Shown in pieces: positions 17,527-28,010 of a stretch of DNA of 64,000 nt (the stretch's first letter is position 1; every line of letters begins with the position of its first letter). The position numbers and the translations under genes were made by a program. Source of the stretch: JBEVJK01 sp040510195 (GTDB lineage: Bacteria > Pseudomonadota > Alphaproteobacteria > Rhizobiales > Rhizobiaceae); the NCBI GenBank assembly GCA_040510195.1, contig JBEVJK010000071.1:4249-68248 (forward strand). The letters are read 5' to 3'. The notes beneath the pieces are model-generated. The model did no database searches. It saw only the letters and a list, made by a program, of their open reading frames with translations, and was not told the origin of the DNA.

Positions 17527-18446
17527 CCGCCGTCGGCACCGTCCCGCTCGCCTGGCGCGCCTGGCTCCTGTCGGAACGGCCGCAGTCGCGTGCGCAGGCA
17601 AGGCTCGGCCGAGCCTACAGGACCTGGCGGCGCTTTTCGGCCAACCGGCTCGCCGTCGTCGGGCTCGCCATCATCGTGGCGCTGGTTTTGGTGGCGGCCC
17701 TGGCGGATGTCCTGGCGCCATACTCGCCCATCTCGGGGGACCTGAGGACGATGCGTCTTCTGCCGCCGAGCTGGGAACACTGGATGGGCACCGACGAGCA
17801 GGGCCGCGACATCCTCTCCCGCGTCATCTACGGCTCGCGCGTGACGCTCTACATCATCATCCTGGTGGCCATCATCGCCGCCCCGATCGGGCTCGCCATG
17901 GGAACGATCGCCGGCTATGCGGGCGGCTGGATCGATTCGATCCTGATGCGGATCACCGACATCTTCCTCGCCTTTCCGAAGCTTATCCTGGCGCTTGCCT
18001 TCGTCGCCGCGCTCGGGCCCGGCATCGAGAACGCCATCATCGCCATCGCCATCACGTCGTGGCCGCCCTATGCCCGCGTCGCCCGCGCCGAGACGCTGAC
18101 GGTCCGCCGTTCCGACTACATCAAGGCGGTCGAGATCATGGGCGCCTCGCCGGCGCGCATCGTGCTCCGCCACGTCATGCCGCTGTGCATATCGTCGCTC
18201 ATCGTGCGCGTGACCCTCGACATGGCCGGCATCATCATCATCGCCGCCGGCCTGGGCTTCCTCGGGCTCGGGGCCCAGCCGCCCTTGCCGGAATGGGGGG
18301 CGATGATCGCCTCCGGCCGCCGCTTCATCCTCGACCAGTGGTGGGTGGCGGCCATGCCGGGCATGGCCATCCTGGCCGTGAGCCTCGGCTTCAACCTGCT
18401 CGGCGACGGGCTGCGCGATGCGCTCGATCCGCGGGGCGAGCAATGA
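17523..18446 (+). CDS. Peptide-type ABC permease, DppC-like
   Basis: The 307 residues start at GTG 17523, overlapping the previous gene. The DppC-type periplasmic segment HWMGTDEQGRDILSRVIYGS follows the first helix. LAMGTIAGYAGGWID and the EAA loop (DYIKAVEIMGASPARIVLRH) match the family. It pairs with the DppB-like protein to form the channel. Confidence 0.94.
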   Translation: MTAVGTVPLAWRAWLLSERPQSRAQARLGRAYRTWRRFSANRLAVVGLAIIVALVLVAALADVLAPYSPISGDLRTMRLLPPSWEHWMGTDEQGRDILSRVIYGSRVTLYIIILVAIIAAPIGLAMGTIAGYAGGWIDSILMRITDIFLAFPKLILALAFVAALGPGIENAIIAIAITSWPPYARVARAETLTVRRSDYIKAVEIMGASPARIVLRHVMPLCISSLIVRVTLDMAGIIIIAAGLGFLGLGAQPPLPEWGAMIASGRRFILDQWWVAAMPGMAILAVSLGFNLLGDGLRDALDPRGEQ

Positions 18447-19276
18447 GCTTACTGTTGACAGTCGACGATCTCCATGTGCGCTTCGCCACGCGCAGCGGCA
18501 CGATCGAGGCGGTGCGAGGCGTCTCCTTCGCGCTCGGCCGGGAGCGGCTGGGGATCGTCGGCGAGAGCGGCTCCGGCAAGTCGCAGACGGGCCGCGCCAT
18601 CATGGGCCTCACCGATCCGCGCGCCGAGGTGACCGCGAAGAGGCTGGAGTTCGACGGCATCGACCTGCTCGCCGCGCCGCCGCGGCTGCGCCGCGACCTC
18701 CGGGGAACGCGCATCGCCATGATCCTCCAGGATCCGAAGTACTCGCTCGATCCGGTGATGACCATCGGTCGCCAGATCGTCGAAACGCTGCGCGCACATG
18801 AGGACATCGCGAGGGCGGAGGCGCGCGAGCGGGCGCTCGACATGCTCGCCGCGGTGCAGATCCGCGAGCCGAAGCGGGTCTTCGAGCTCTACCCGCACGA
18901 GGTCTCCGGCGGCATGGGCCAGCGCGCCATGATCGCCATGATGCTGGTGGCGGGGCCGGAGCTGCTGATCGCCGACGAGCCCACGTCGGCGCTCGACGTC
19001 ACCGTGCAGCTCGACGTTCTGCGCATCCTGGATCGCCTCGTCTCGGAGCGCGGCATGGGCCTGATCTTCATCTCGCACGACCTGCGGCTCATCTCGTCCT
19101 TCTGCGACAGGGTCGTCGTCATGTATGCGGGCAAGGTCGTCGAGGAGCTGCCGGCGGCCGAGCTGTCGCGGGCCCGACACCCCTATACGCAGGGGCTGCT
19201 CGACTGCATGCCGAGGATCGGCGCCGATCGGCATCCGCTGCCGGTGCTCAACCGCAGGCCGGAGTGGGCCGCGTGA
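18443..19276 (+). CDS. Peptide-type ABC ATP-binding protein, DppD-like
   Basis: The 277 residues start at ATG 18443, overlapping dppC-like by four bases. Walker A is GESGSGKSQ (the last Thr replaced by Gln), the signature is VSGGMGQRAMIA and Walker B is LLIADEPTSALD. The C-terminal HPYTQGLLDCMPRI is the extension typical of DppD/OppD. It hydrolyses ATP together with the next gene product. Confidence 0.94.
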   Translation: MSLLLTVDDLHVRFATRSGTIEAVRGVSFALGRERLGIVGESGSGKSQTGRAIMGLTDPRAEVTAKRLEFDGIDLLAAPPRLRRDLRGTRIAMILQDPKYSLDPVMTIGRQIVETLRAHEDIARAEARERALDMLAAVQIREPKRVFELYPHEVSGGMGQRAMIAMMLVAGPELLIADEPTSALDVTVQLDVLRILDRLVSERGMGLIFISHDLRLISSFCDRVVVMYAGKVVEELPAAELSRARHPYTQGLLDCMPRIGADRHPLPVLNRRPEWAA

Positions 19277-20025
19277 CGACGGCGCTTGCGGTGCGGGATC
19301 TGGAGGTCGTGTTCGACGGCTTCCGCGCGCTGAAAGGCGTCAGCTTCGACGTCAGGCAGGGCCAGTCCTTCGGCCTGGTCGGCGAGTCCGGTTCCGGCAA
19401 GTCGACCATCCTGCGCGCCATCGCCGGGCTGGCGCCGGTTCATTCGGGATCGATCGCCGTCGACGGCAAAGCGCTGGGGGCGGGGCGCGACAAGGCCTTC
19501 TATCGCGCGGTCCAGATGGTCTTCCAGGACCCCTACGGGTCCCTTCACCCGCGCCAGACGGTGGACCGGCTCCTGCTGGAGCCGCTGGCCATCCACGGCA
19601 TCGGCGACAGCGAGCCGCGCATCGTGCGCGCCCTCGACGAGGTCGGGCTGGGCTCCGGCTTCCGCTTCCGCTACCCGCACCAGCTTTCCGGCGGGCAGCG
19701 CCAGCGCGTCGCGATCGCCCGTGCGCTCATCCTCGAACCGTCCATGCTGCTCCTCGACGAGCCGACCTCGGCGCTCGACGCCTCGGTGCAGGCGGAGGTG
19801 CTGAACCTGCTGGAACAGGTGCGCCGCGACCGCCACCTCACCTTTCTGATGGTCAGCCACGACCTCGCGGTCATCACCCATATGTGCGGCGACCTGATGG
19901 TGATGCAGGACGGAGAGGAAGTGGAGCGGCTGACGGCCGCCGACCTCGCCGCCAGCAAGGTCGCCGCCGACTACACGCGCAACTTGCTGCGCGCCAGCGT
20001 CGGCTTCAGCCGCAGCCTTCCCTAG
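19273..20025 (+). CDS. Peptide-type ABC ATP-binding protein, DppF-like
   Basis: I chose GTG 19273, whose GTGA overlaps the DppD-like stop; GTG 19264 in the same frame is an alternative. Walker A is GESGSGKST, Q-loop FQDPYGSLHPRQTVD is typical of DppF, the signature is LSGGQRQRVAIA and Walker B is MLLLDEPTSALD. It completes the transporter. The 180 bases to 20205 hold no feature I can support. Confidence 0.92.
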   Translation: MTTALAVRDLEVVFDGFRALKGVSFDVRQGQSFGLVGESGSGKSTILRAIAGLAPVHSGSIAVDGKALGAGRDKAFYRAVQMVFQDPYGSLHPRQTVDRLLLEPLAIHGIGDSEPRIVRALDEVGLGSGFRFRYPHQLSGGQRQRVAIARALILEPSMLLLDEPTSALDASVQAEVLNLLEQVRRDRHLTFLMVSHDLAVITHMCGDLMVMQDGEEVERLTAADLAASKVAADYTRNLLRASVGFSRSLP

Positions 20026-20205
20026 CCGGTCGAATTTCGGTGACACGGGCCGTTGTGGCGGCTACGATCCCGCGTCCGCCACTTCCCACCCGCCAAGTGC
20101 GGACACATTGCCCGCCGCGACGCCCGAGCTCGAACGGGAGGGGAATTTCCGCGGCGGGCTCCTTGCCATGCTGCCCGCGTCTCGCCTCGCCGAGAGGCCA
20201 TTTCG

Positions 20206-20553
20206 TCATGTCTTTGAAAGCTTTGCGTTTTCCGCCACGTCGAACGCCTGGACCGTCTTGCGGCTGACCAGCCTGCGGGTGCTCGAATCGAAAGCCTTGT
20301 AGTGTTCGGTCTCCAGATGAAGGTCGAAGGCGGCGCGGTCGCGGTAGATCTCGTAGAGGAAGACCTGCGGCGCGGCGCCCTCCTCGGTCGGCGTCAGGAC
20401 GTCGAAGCGCAGGCAGCCCGGCTCGCGCTCGACCGACAGGGCGGCGTTTTCCGTCACCAGCCGGTGGAACTCGGCCAGTCCGCCCTCCGCCAGCTCGAAG
20501 GCGACGGTGATGGCGAAGCCGGTCGCCGCGCGCTTGGGGGGCTCCTTCCTCAC
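20206..20553 (-). CDS. Antibiotic-biosynthesis-monooxygenase (ABM) domain protein
   Basis: The 115-residue product starts at GTG 20553, which overlaps the stop of the Gfo/Idh gene as GTGA. The ferredoxin-like ABM pattern is FAITVAFELAEGGLAEFHRL, then REPGCLRFDVL and FLYEIYRDRAAFDLHLET. Family members include quinol monooxygenases and LsrG-type isomerases. It is the last gene of the sugar-catabolism operon, where an LsrG-like role on a carbohydrate intermediate would be plausible but is unproven. Confidence 0.85.
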   Translation of the reverse strand: MRKEPPKRAATGFAITVAFELAEGGLAEFHRLVTENAALSVEREPGCLRFDVLTPTEEGAAPQVFLYEIYRDRAAFDLHLETEHYKAFDSSTRRLVSRKTVQAFDVAENAKLSKT

Positions 20554-21599
20554 GGCCGCCCCCGCTCCGCCGGCCGCTCCGAGCGGTGGCTTTGCGCCGC
20601 TCGATAGGCGGCATCCACCAGCGCGAAGGTGCTCAGGTTGTCGACGCCCGACGTCTCCGCCGGAACGCCGCGCTGCAGGCAAGCGAGGAAGTGGCGGCAG
20701 GCGCCGAAGGCCCCCTCCTGGCTGACGTGCCAGGGATCGGCGGTCCACGACAGGAGCGGCGCCCCGATGTCCTCGACGGTCCGCTCCTTGCCGCTGACCA
20801 GCGTCATGCGGCAGCCGGCATCCACCAGGATCGAGCCGCGGTCGCCCTCGATCTCGAGCAGCGTCTGGGGAAACGGATCGGGCTCGCCGCGCCTCGCCTC
20901 ATAGGTGCATTCGACGACGCTGACTGCGGCCGACCGGTGGCGCAACAGCAAGGTCGCCGTGTCCTCCGCCCTTACCTTGGGATTGCGACGCTGCGTCTCG
21001 CAGGCGACGCGCTCCACCTCGCCAAGGAAGAAGCGGGCGAGGTCCAGCATGTGGATGCCGACGTCGGCGATCGCCAGGCGCTCCTCGTCATAGAAATAGG
21101 GCTGCGTGCGGTAGACGTCGAAGCCGGTGCGAAAGCGGATGCGCGCCCAGCTCGGCGCTCCGATGGCGCCGCTCGCCAGCACCTCGCCGACCCGCCGCAT
21201 CGGGGCCTGGAAGCGGAAGTTCTCGTGCACCGCCAGCCAGACGCCCGCCTTCTCGGCGGCGTCGACGATGGCTACGCAATCCTCCCAGGTCGTGGCGAAA
21301 GGCTTCTGGACGATCGTCGCCACGCCACGGCCGATCGACAGCTCGGCGAGCGCCCGGTGCGTGTCGTGCCGGGTGACGACGTCCAGCGCGTCGAGCCGCT
21401 CGGCGCCGAGCATCGCCGCTGCGTCGCCATACCAGGGCACGCCGAATTTCCGGCCGGCGGCCTCGGCCCTTGCCGGGTCGATGTCGGCCACCGCCGCCAG
21501 CTCGGCGCCCTCCGGCTCGAGATCCCGCCATGAATGGAGATGGTTGTCGGCATAAAAGCCGCAGCCGACGACCCCGATGCGAACCGGGCGGCCCGCCAC
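20550..21599 (-). CDS. Gfo/Idh/MocA family oxidoreductase
   Basis: The 349 residues begin with a Rossmann motif VRIGVVGCGFYADNHLHSW. The cofactor/catalytic lysine motif appears as QKPFATTWEDC (usually EKP), and IADVGIHMLDLARFFLG supplies the conserved D-x-G-x-H. Such enzymes oxidise sugars or sugar acids with NAD(P). The gene sits two bases after the FAH-family gene and overlaps the ABM gene. Confidence 0.92.
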   Translation of the reverse strand: MAGRPVRIGVVGCGFYADNHLHSWRDLEPEGAELAAVADIDPARAEAAGRKFGVPWYGDAAAMLGAERLDALDVVTRHDTHRALAELSIGRGVATIVQKPFATTWEDCVAIVDAAEKAGVWLAVHENFRFQAPMRRVGEVLASGAIGAPSWARIRFRTGFDVYRTQPYFYDEERLAIADVGIHMLDLARFFLGEVERVACETQRRNPKVRAEDTATLLLRHRSAAVSVVECTYEARRGEPDPFPQTLLEIEGDRGSILVDAGCRMTLVSGKERTVEDIGAPLLSWTADPWHVSQEGAFGACRHFLACLQRGVPAETSGVDNLSTFALVDAAYRAAQSHRSERPAERGRP

Positions 21600-21601
21600 G
21601 A

Positions 21602-22456
21602 TCAGCCTGCCACGATCGGGGTCCTCAGGACGCCGATGCCCTCGCCTTCGATCTCCACCACGTCGCCCGCCTTCATGAAGACCGGCGGCTTCTGGAAAAA
21701 GCCGACGCCGGCCGGCGTCCCGGTGCTGACGATATCGCCGGGCTCCAGCGGCACGTAGCGCGAGAGGAAGGCAATCAGCCTGGGCAGCGAGAACAGCCAG
21801 TCCGAGGTCGAGCCGTCCTGCAGCGTGCGCCCGTTGAGCCGCGTCTTCAGCGCCACCGCGTCCGGCCGCGGCATGGCATCGGCGGTCACGATGACCGGGC
21901 CGATCGGCGCAAAGCCTGCGAAGTTCTTGCCTATGGTGATCTGGTTGTCCTTGAACTGCACGTCGCGGGCCGAAATGTCGTTGAGCAGCGTGTAGCCGAA
22001 GATCGCCGGCATCACCTCCTCCTCGCGCGCCTTGTGCAGGTTGGAGCCGATTACCGCGGCGAACTCGACCTCGTAGTCCATCTGGTCCGTCTCGGGCGGC
22101 TTCGCGACGGCGGCGTCGGGGCCGACGACGGAGGTCGGAAGCTTGGCGAAGAAGAAGGGCTCGCTCGGCATCTTGGCGTTCGGGTTCTCATCCGCATGCG
22201 CCTTGTAGTTGACGCCCGAGCACAGCACCTTGCCCGGCCGGATCGGCGCCTCCAGCCTGACGTCGGCAAGCGCGTAGCGGGGTGCCTTGGCGAGCCCCTT
22301 GCGGACCGCGTCGAGGGCACTCCTGCCGCCCCTGGCCAGCTCCAGCACGCTGCCGGCGAGCCCGGCCTCGGTCAGGCAGGCGACGTGATCGCCGTCGAGC
22401 ACTCCGGCATGGCCGTCGTGGCCGCCCTTTCGATGCGAGAAGGTGACGAGCTTCAT
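21602..22456 (-). CDS. Fumarylacetoacetate hydrolase family protein
   Basis: The 284 residues have the family core: KVLCSGVNYKAHADENPN, the metal site DYEVEFAAVIG, and the loop YTLLNDISARDVQ. DIVSTGTPAGVG is the C-terminal signature. In sugar pathways such proteins act as 2-keto-3-deoxy-acid hydrolases or dehydratases, or as acylpyruvases. Here it lies between a dehydrogenase and a Gfo/Idh enzyme, fitting a non-phosphorylative sugar route. Confidence 0.92.
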   Translation of the reverse strand: MKLVTFSHRKGGHDGHAGVLDGDHVACLTEAGLAGSVLELARGGRSALDAVRKGLAKAPRYALADVRLEAPIRPGKVLCSGVNYKAHADENPNAKMPSEPFFFAKLPTSVVGPDAAVAKPPETDQMDYEVEFAAVIGSNLHKAREEEVMPAIFGYTLLNDISARDVQFKDNQITIGKNFAGFAPIGPVIVTADAMPRPDAVALKTRLNGRTLQDGSTSDWLFSLPRLIAFLSRYVPLEPGDIVSTGTPAGVGFFQKPPVFMKAGDVVEIEGEGIGVLRTPIVAG

Positions 22457-23473
22457 TCAGTCCTCCGAAACGAAAACGGCCTTGTGCATGGCCATGGGGT
22501 TTTGCGCGAGCGTCGCGAACACGTCCGGCGCCTGCGACAGGGCGAAGGAGGAGGCGATCCTGGGATAGCGGATCTTGCCCGAGGCGAGCAGGTCGAGCGC
22601 CTCCGGAAAGCAGTCGACCGAGGCGCGGGAGCCGAGGATGGTCACTTCCTTGCGGGTGAAATCGAGGCCGGGAAAGCTCACGCCCACGCCGGTCTTCACG
22701 AGGCCGAGGATGACGATGCGCCCGCCCGCCGCCACCAGGTCGATCGTCTGCTGCATGGCGGCCACCGCGCCGGTGGCCTCCATCACCACCGGCATGCCTT
22801 CGCCGCCGGTCGCCGCAAGCACGCGGTCGAGGAGCCCGTCGCCGCCCGCGATCGGCTTGGCGCCGAGATCGGCCGCCGTGGCCAGCCGCTCGTCGGAGAT
22901 GTCGGTGGCATAGACGGTGGCGCCGCGCGCCCGCGCCACCTCGACGATGGCGAGCCCGATCGGCCCGGCGCCGAGCACCAGCACCGTGTCCTCTTCGTCG
23001 ACGGCACCGCGGCGGCAGCCCTGCACGCCGATGGCGACGGGCTCGGCGAAGGCCGCCTCGAAATCCCCGACCCGATCGGGGACCGGGTTGAGGTTCGCTG
23101 CCGGGGCCGCGACGTAATCGGCAAAGCCGCCTTCACGATGGACGCCGATGATGGTCAGGTTGGCGCAGCAGTTGCGCTTGCCGATCCGGCATGGATAGCA
23201 GCGGCCGCAGCCGATGAACGGGTCGACGACGACCCGGCTGCCCACGGGCGGACCCGACGCGCCCTCGCCATAGGCCTCGACCACGCCGGCGATCTCGTGG
23301 CAGCCGATGCGCGGATAGCTCACATAGGGGTTGCGGCCGGTGTAGATGTAGAGATCGCCGGCGCAGACGCCGGCGGCGCGCACCCTCACCAGCGCCTCGC
23401 CGGGGGCCGGCGCCGGCTTCGCCGCCTCGGTGACGCGCAGCGCGAAAGGCTCGTCGAAGACCGCCGCACGCAT
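22457..23473 (-). CDS. Zinc-dependent alcohol/polyol dehydrogenase (MDR family)
   Basis: The 338 residues show GVCAGDLYIYTGRNPYVSYP and CHEIAGVVEAYG (catalytic zinc region), a structural zinc loop GCGRCYPCRIGKRNCC, and the NAD motif VLVLGAGPIGLAIVEVA. The profile resembles threonine, sorbitol or L-idonate dehydrogenases. It abuts the FAH-family gene with no gap and follows the MBL gene by three bases, so it belongs to the operon. Confidence 0.93.
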   Translation of the reverse strand: MRAAVFDEPFALRVTEAAKPAPAPGEALVRVRAAGVCAGDLYIYTGRNPYVSYPRIGCHEIAGVVEAYGEGASGPPVGSRVVVDPFIGCGRCYPCRIGKRNCCANLTIIGVHREGGFADYVAAPAANLNPVPDRVGDFEAAFAEPVAIGVQGCRRGAVDEEDTVLVLGAGPIGLAIVEVARARGATVYATDISDERLATAADLGAKPIAGGDGLLDRVLAATGGEGMPVVMEATGAVAAMQQTIDLVAAGGRIVILGLVKTGVGVSFPGLDFTRKEVTILGSRASVDCFPEALDLLASGKIRYPRIASSFALSQAPDVFATLAQNPMAMHKAVFVSED

Positions 23474-23476
23474 GGC

Positions 23477-24292
23477 TCAGGCAGCCTTGGCCGGCCGCAC
23501 CACCTTGCCGGCGGCGTCGAACTCGATCCACTCCCCCGCCTTCAGCAGATAGGGGTCGGCGATGCGCTCGCCGCGGTCGCGCACCGCCTGGTGGTGGCGC
23601 ATGTAGTCGGCGACGTCCCGGTCGCCGTCGAGCGTGATGTAGTGGCAGGGCAGGACCGTCTCGAGGCCGAGCCATTGGGTGGCCAGCACGCCCTCGTAGG
23701 GGCTCATCTCGCCGGTCATCATCTCGCCCGGCATCGGGTTCAGGTGCAGGATCTCCTGCGGATTGGCGATACCGATGCAGCCGACATTGGGCCGATACAG
23801 CTCGGCTTGCAGCTTCAGGTCCGAGAAGATCGCGGTGTCGCCATAGTGGTAAAAGCGCAAATTGTCGTCGGCATAGACGATGAAGGCCATTGGCACGCCG
23901 GAGATGAAGGTCCCGTCGCGCAGGCGGATCTGCGACCAGTGATGGCATTCGAGGGGCTGGATCTCGACGCCGGCGACCTTGACGCGGATGCCCCATGTCG
24001 TGGCCCGCACCTGCTCGGCGGGGATGCCGCGGTCCAGCAGCCAGGCCTTGACCTCGCCGCCGCAGACGACCGGACAGCCATATTTCGCGGCGATCCTGTC
24101 GGTATCGCCGAGATGGTCGAACGCCGCGTGGCTCACCACCACCAGGTCGACACGGTCGAACTCGGTGGATTTCGTCGCGGCACCGGGATTCTGGTCGAGG
24201 AACGGGTCGCACAGGATGCGCAGGCCGTCGCGCGTCAGGATCTCATAGGCGGCGACGCCGTGAAAGCGGATGCGGGTCAAAGGATTTGCCAT
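23477..24292 (-). CDS. MBL-fold hydrolase with altered metal motif
   Basis: The 271 residues follow a UlaG-like metallo-beta-lactamase fold: VDLVVVSHAAFDHLGD, then YHYGDTAIFSDLKL and LPCHYIT. The canonical HxHxDH motif reads HAAFDH here, so the second histidine is alanine. This may mean one metal or a different active site; as the rest of the motif is kept, I consider it a functional variant. From position it may act as a lactonase on a sugar acid. It follows the binding-protein gene after a hairpin. Confidence 0.85.
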   Translation of the reverse strand: MANPLTRIRFHGVAAYEILTRDGLRILCDPFLDQNPGAATKSTEFDRVDLVVVSHAAFDHLGDTDRIAAKYGCPVVCGGEVKAWLLDRGIPAEQVRATTWGIRVKVAGVEIQPLECHHWSQIRLRDGTFISGVPMAFIVYADDNLRFYHYGDTAIFSDLKLQAELYRPNVGCIGIANPQEILHLNPMPGEMMTGEMSPYEGVLATQWLGLETVLPCHYITLDGDRDVADYMRHHQAVRDRGERIADPYLLKAGEWIEFDAAGKVVRPAKAA

Positions 24293-24312
24293 GTCGGCCT
24301 CCGGTCGAATGG

Positions 24313-24345
24313 CCTCCGGCGGCTCGGGAGTGGCGCCGCCGGAGG
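24313..24345 (-). promoter_or_regulatory. Hairpin after the sugar-binding-protein gene
   Basis: A perfect 11-bp GC-rich stem (CCTCCGGCGGC / GCCGCCGGAGG) with an 11-base loop lies between the binding-protein gene and the MBL gene. No T tract follows on the minus strand. It probably protects the binding-protein message and lowers downstream expression. Confidence 0.55.
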
Positions 24346-24389
24346 TCTGCAGCAGGTCCTCTCGGCGAGGGCCCGCGTGTCTTTCAAGG

Positions 24390-25409
24390 CTACTGCACCT
24401 TAAGCGAGGTCAGCACCTTGTCGACATTGTCCTTGCCGACGACGAGCACGCCGGTGTCGACGACCTCGGGGATCGGGCGGCCGCCCTCGGAAGCCGTCAG
24501 GCCGGCCGACTTCAGCTGGTTCATCCTATAGTCGTGCAGCATCTTCACCGCGTAGTAGATGAACAGCTCGCGGTTCTGCACGATGATGCCGTCGACCCAG
24601 CCCTCCTTCGCGGTCTTGAAGAAGTCCGGCGTCTGCTCCATCGCGGTGACCTTGATGTCGCCGGGGTTCTTGCCCGCCTCGCGAAGCGCCGTGACGATGC
24701 CGGCGCCCGATTCGGAGTCGAAGCCCGCCAGGCCGGCGATGTCCGGATGCGCGGCGAGGATGGCTGCCGTGACGCGCGCCGCCTCCTGCGCATCGCCCTT
24801 GTCGTCCTCATTGGCGACGATCTCGTATTTGCCGCCGCCATTCGCTTCCAGGTAGGCCTTGAAGCCCGCCACGCCCTCGCGCATGTTGCCAGCGTTGATG
24901 ATCGACATCAGGCCGATCTTGCCGCCGTTCGGCAGCGCCTCCATCATCTTCTTCGCCTGGGCGACGCCGACCTGCGTCCAGATCGTCCCGATATAGGCGA
25001 GACGCCCCGAGTCCGGCAGATCGCCGTCGTCGACGACGGTCGGCACGCCCTGCTCCAGGCAGCGCTTGACCGGCTCCGTCAATGATGGGTCCCAGCCGCC
25101 TCTGACGATCACGCCGTCGGGCTTCTGGGCGCAGACCTGATCGACCGCGGCGATATAGGCCGGGATGTCGAAGTCAGTCGGCCCGGCGACCACCACCTTC
25201 ACGCCGAGCTCGTTGGCGACCCGCTCCATGCCTGGATAGTCGTATTGCACGAAGAGCGGCAGGTTCGCCTTGTTCGAGATCCAGTAGTAGGTTTCCTTCG
25301 CGTCGGCCGGACCGTAGGACGATTCCTGCGCGCCGACGGGAGCCGTCCATGCCAGGGCCGATGCGGCGAGCGCAACGCCCGCCAGGATGCTTCTTACGCT
25401 CGATGCCAT
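24390..25409 (-). CDS. Sugar ABC transporter substrate-binding protein (RbsB-like)
   Basis: From ATG 25409, which has GGAGGAG seven bases upstream, the product has 339 residues; a GTG at 25424 lies within that ribosome site and is unlikely. A signal peptide ends at PVGAQES. PADAKETYYWISNKANLPLF and later VIVRGGWDPSLTEPV and GFDSESGAGIVTALREAG match periplasmic-binding-protein family 4 (type 1 fold). It would bind a pentose, polyol or sugar acid. Confidence 0.92.
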   Translation of the reverse strand: MASSVRSILAGVALAASALAWTAPVGAQESSYGPADAKETYYWISNKANLPLFVQYDYPGMERVANELGVKVVVAGPTDFDIPAYIAAVDQVCAQKPDGVIVRGGWDPSLTEPVKRCLEQGVPTVVDDGDLPDSGRLAYIGTIWTQVGVAQAKKMMEALPNGGKIGLMSIINAGNMREGVAGFKAYLEANGGGKYEIVANEDDKGDAQEAARVTAAILAAHPDIAGLAGFDSESGAGIVTALREAGKNPGDIKVTAMEQTPDFFKTAKEGWVDGIIVQNRELFIYYAVKMLHDYRMNQLKSAGLTASEGGRPIPEVVDTGVLVVGKDNVDKVLTSLKVQ

Positions 25410-25455
25410 TTTCGTCTCCTCCACAGTTTATTCCCTCGGTTCTTCACAGGATCGG

Positions 25456-26471
25456 TCACACCCTTCCGCCGGTCTTGAAGCGGTCGAGCGAGACGGCGAA
25501 GAGCAGCACGAGGCCGACCACCAGCCCCTGCCAGAACACGCCGACGGCGTTGATGATCATGGCGTTCTCGATCAGCGCGATGAACAGCACGCCGAGGATG
25601 CCGCCAAGGATCGTCCCTTCGCCGCCCTTCAGGCTGGCGCCGCCCAAAACGGTGGCGGTGATGACCTTGAGCTCGATGCCGACGCCGGCGTTGACCACCG
25701 CGCTGTTCAGGCGGGCCGCACCCAGCACGCCGGCAAGCCCGGCCAGCACGCCCATGATGACGAAGCCGATCAGCACCAGGCGGTCGACGCGGATGCCCGA
25801 AAGCTGTGCCGCCCGCGGATTGCCGCCGACGAAGTAGAACTGCCGGAAGAAGCGGGTGCGGGCCACCAGCCAGCCGCCGACCAGGACCAGCGCCAGCATC
25901 ACCCAGAACGGCGACTGGATGCGGAGCAGCGGGTCGGCTGCCCGGCCGTAGGCGGCGAAGGCATCGGTGATCGGCGTGACGCCGGTGCCGGCGGTCACGT
26001 AGGTCAGGCTGCGGTAGATGGTGAGCGTGCCCAGCGTGGCGATCAGCGCGTTGATGCCGATGCGGGTGACGATAAGGCCGTTGATCAGGCCGCAGATGGC
26101 GCCCACCAGCACGCCAGCGAGAATGGCGATCTCGGCCGGCCAACCCCACCAGCCGGCGACGACGCCGGCCCAGACGCCGGAGAAGGCCAGCGTCGACCCG
26201 ACCGACAGGTCGAAGCTGCCGGCGATCATCAGGAGCATCATGCCGACGACCAGGATGCCGACCGGCGCCAGGTTGAGCAGAACGGCGCGCATGTTGGGCG
26301 CCGTCGGGAAATTGTTGGGGTAGACGATGCTCATGGCGATGGCGAGCACCACCACCAGCACGAACAGCGTCAGCTCGCGCGAATCGGCGAGGCGGCGAAC
26401 GATCCTGAGCGGCAAGGGCTCGCGCCGTGCCTCGATGCCTTCCGCGACGGGTTGACTGATCTCGGTCGCCA

Positions 26472-26475
<4 letters not shown>
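25456..26475 (-). CDS. Sugar ABC permease (RbsC family)
   Basis: The 339 residues have eight to ten hydrophobic segments. GSFDLSVGSTLAFSGVWAG and GLINGLIVTRIGINALIATLGT are the classic RbsC/XylH motifs. VGGNPRAAQLSGIRVDRL is a further hallmark. It overlaps the ATPase gene by four bases and precedes the binding-protein gene. Confidence 0.94.
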
Positions 26476-28004
<1,529 letters not shown>

Positions 28005-28010
28005 CTGGAG

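Noticed and set aside
21470..24403. 977-codon plus-strand open frame
   Set aside because: It lies opposite four well-supported minus-strand enzymes and arises from high GC and codon bias.
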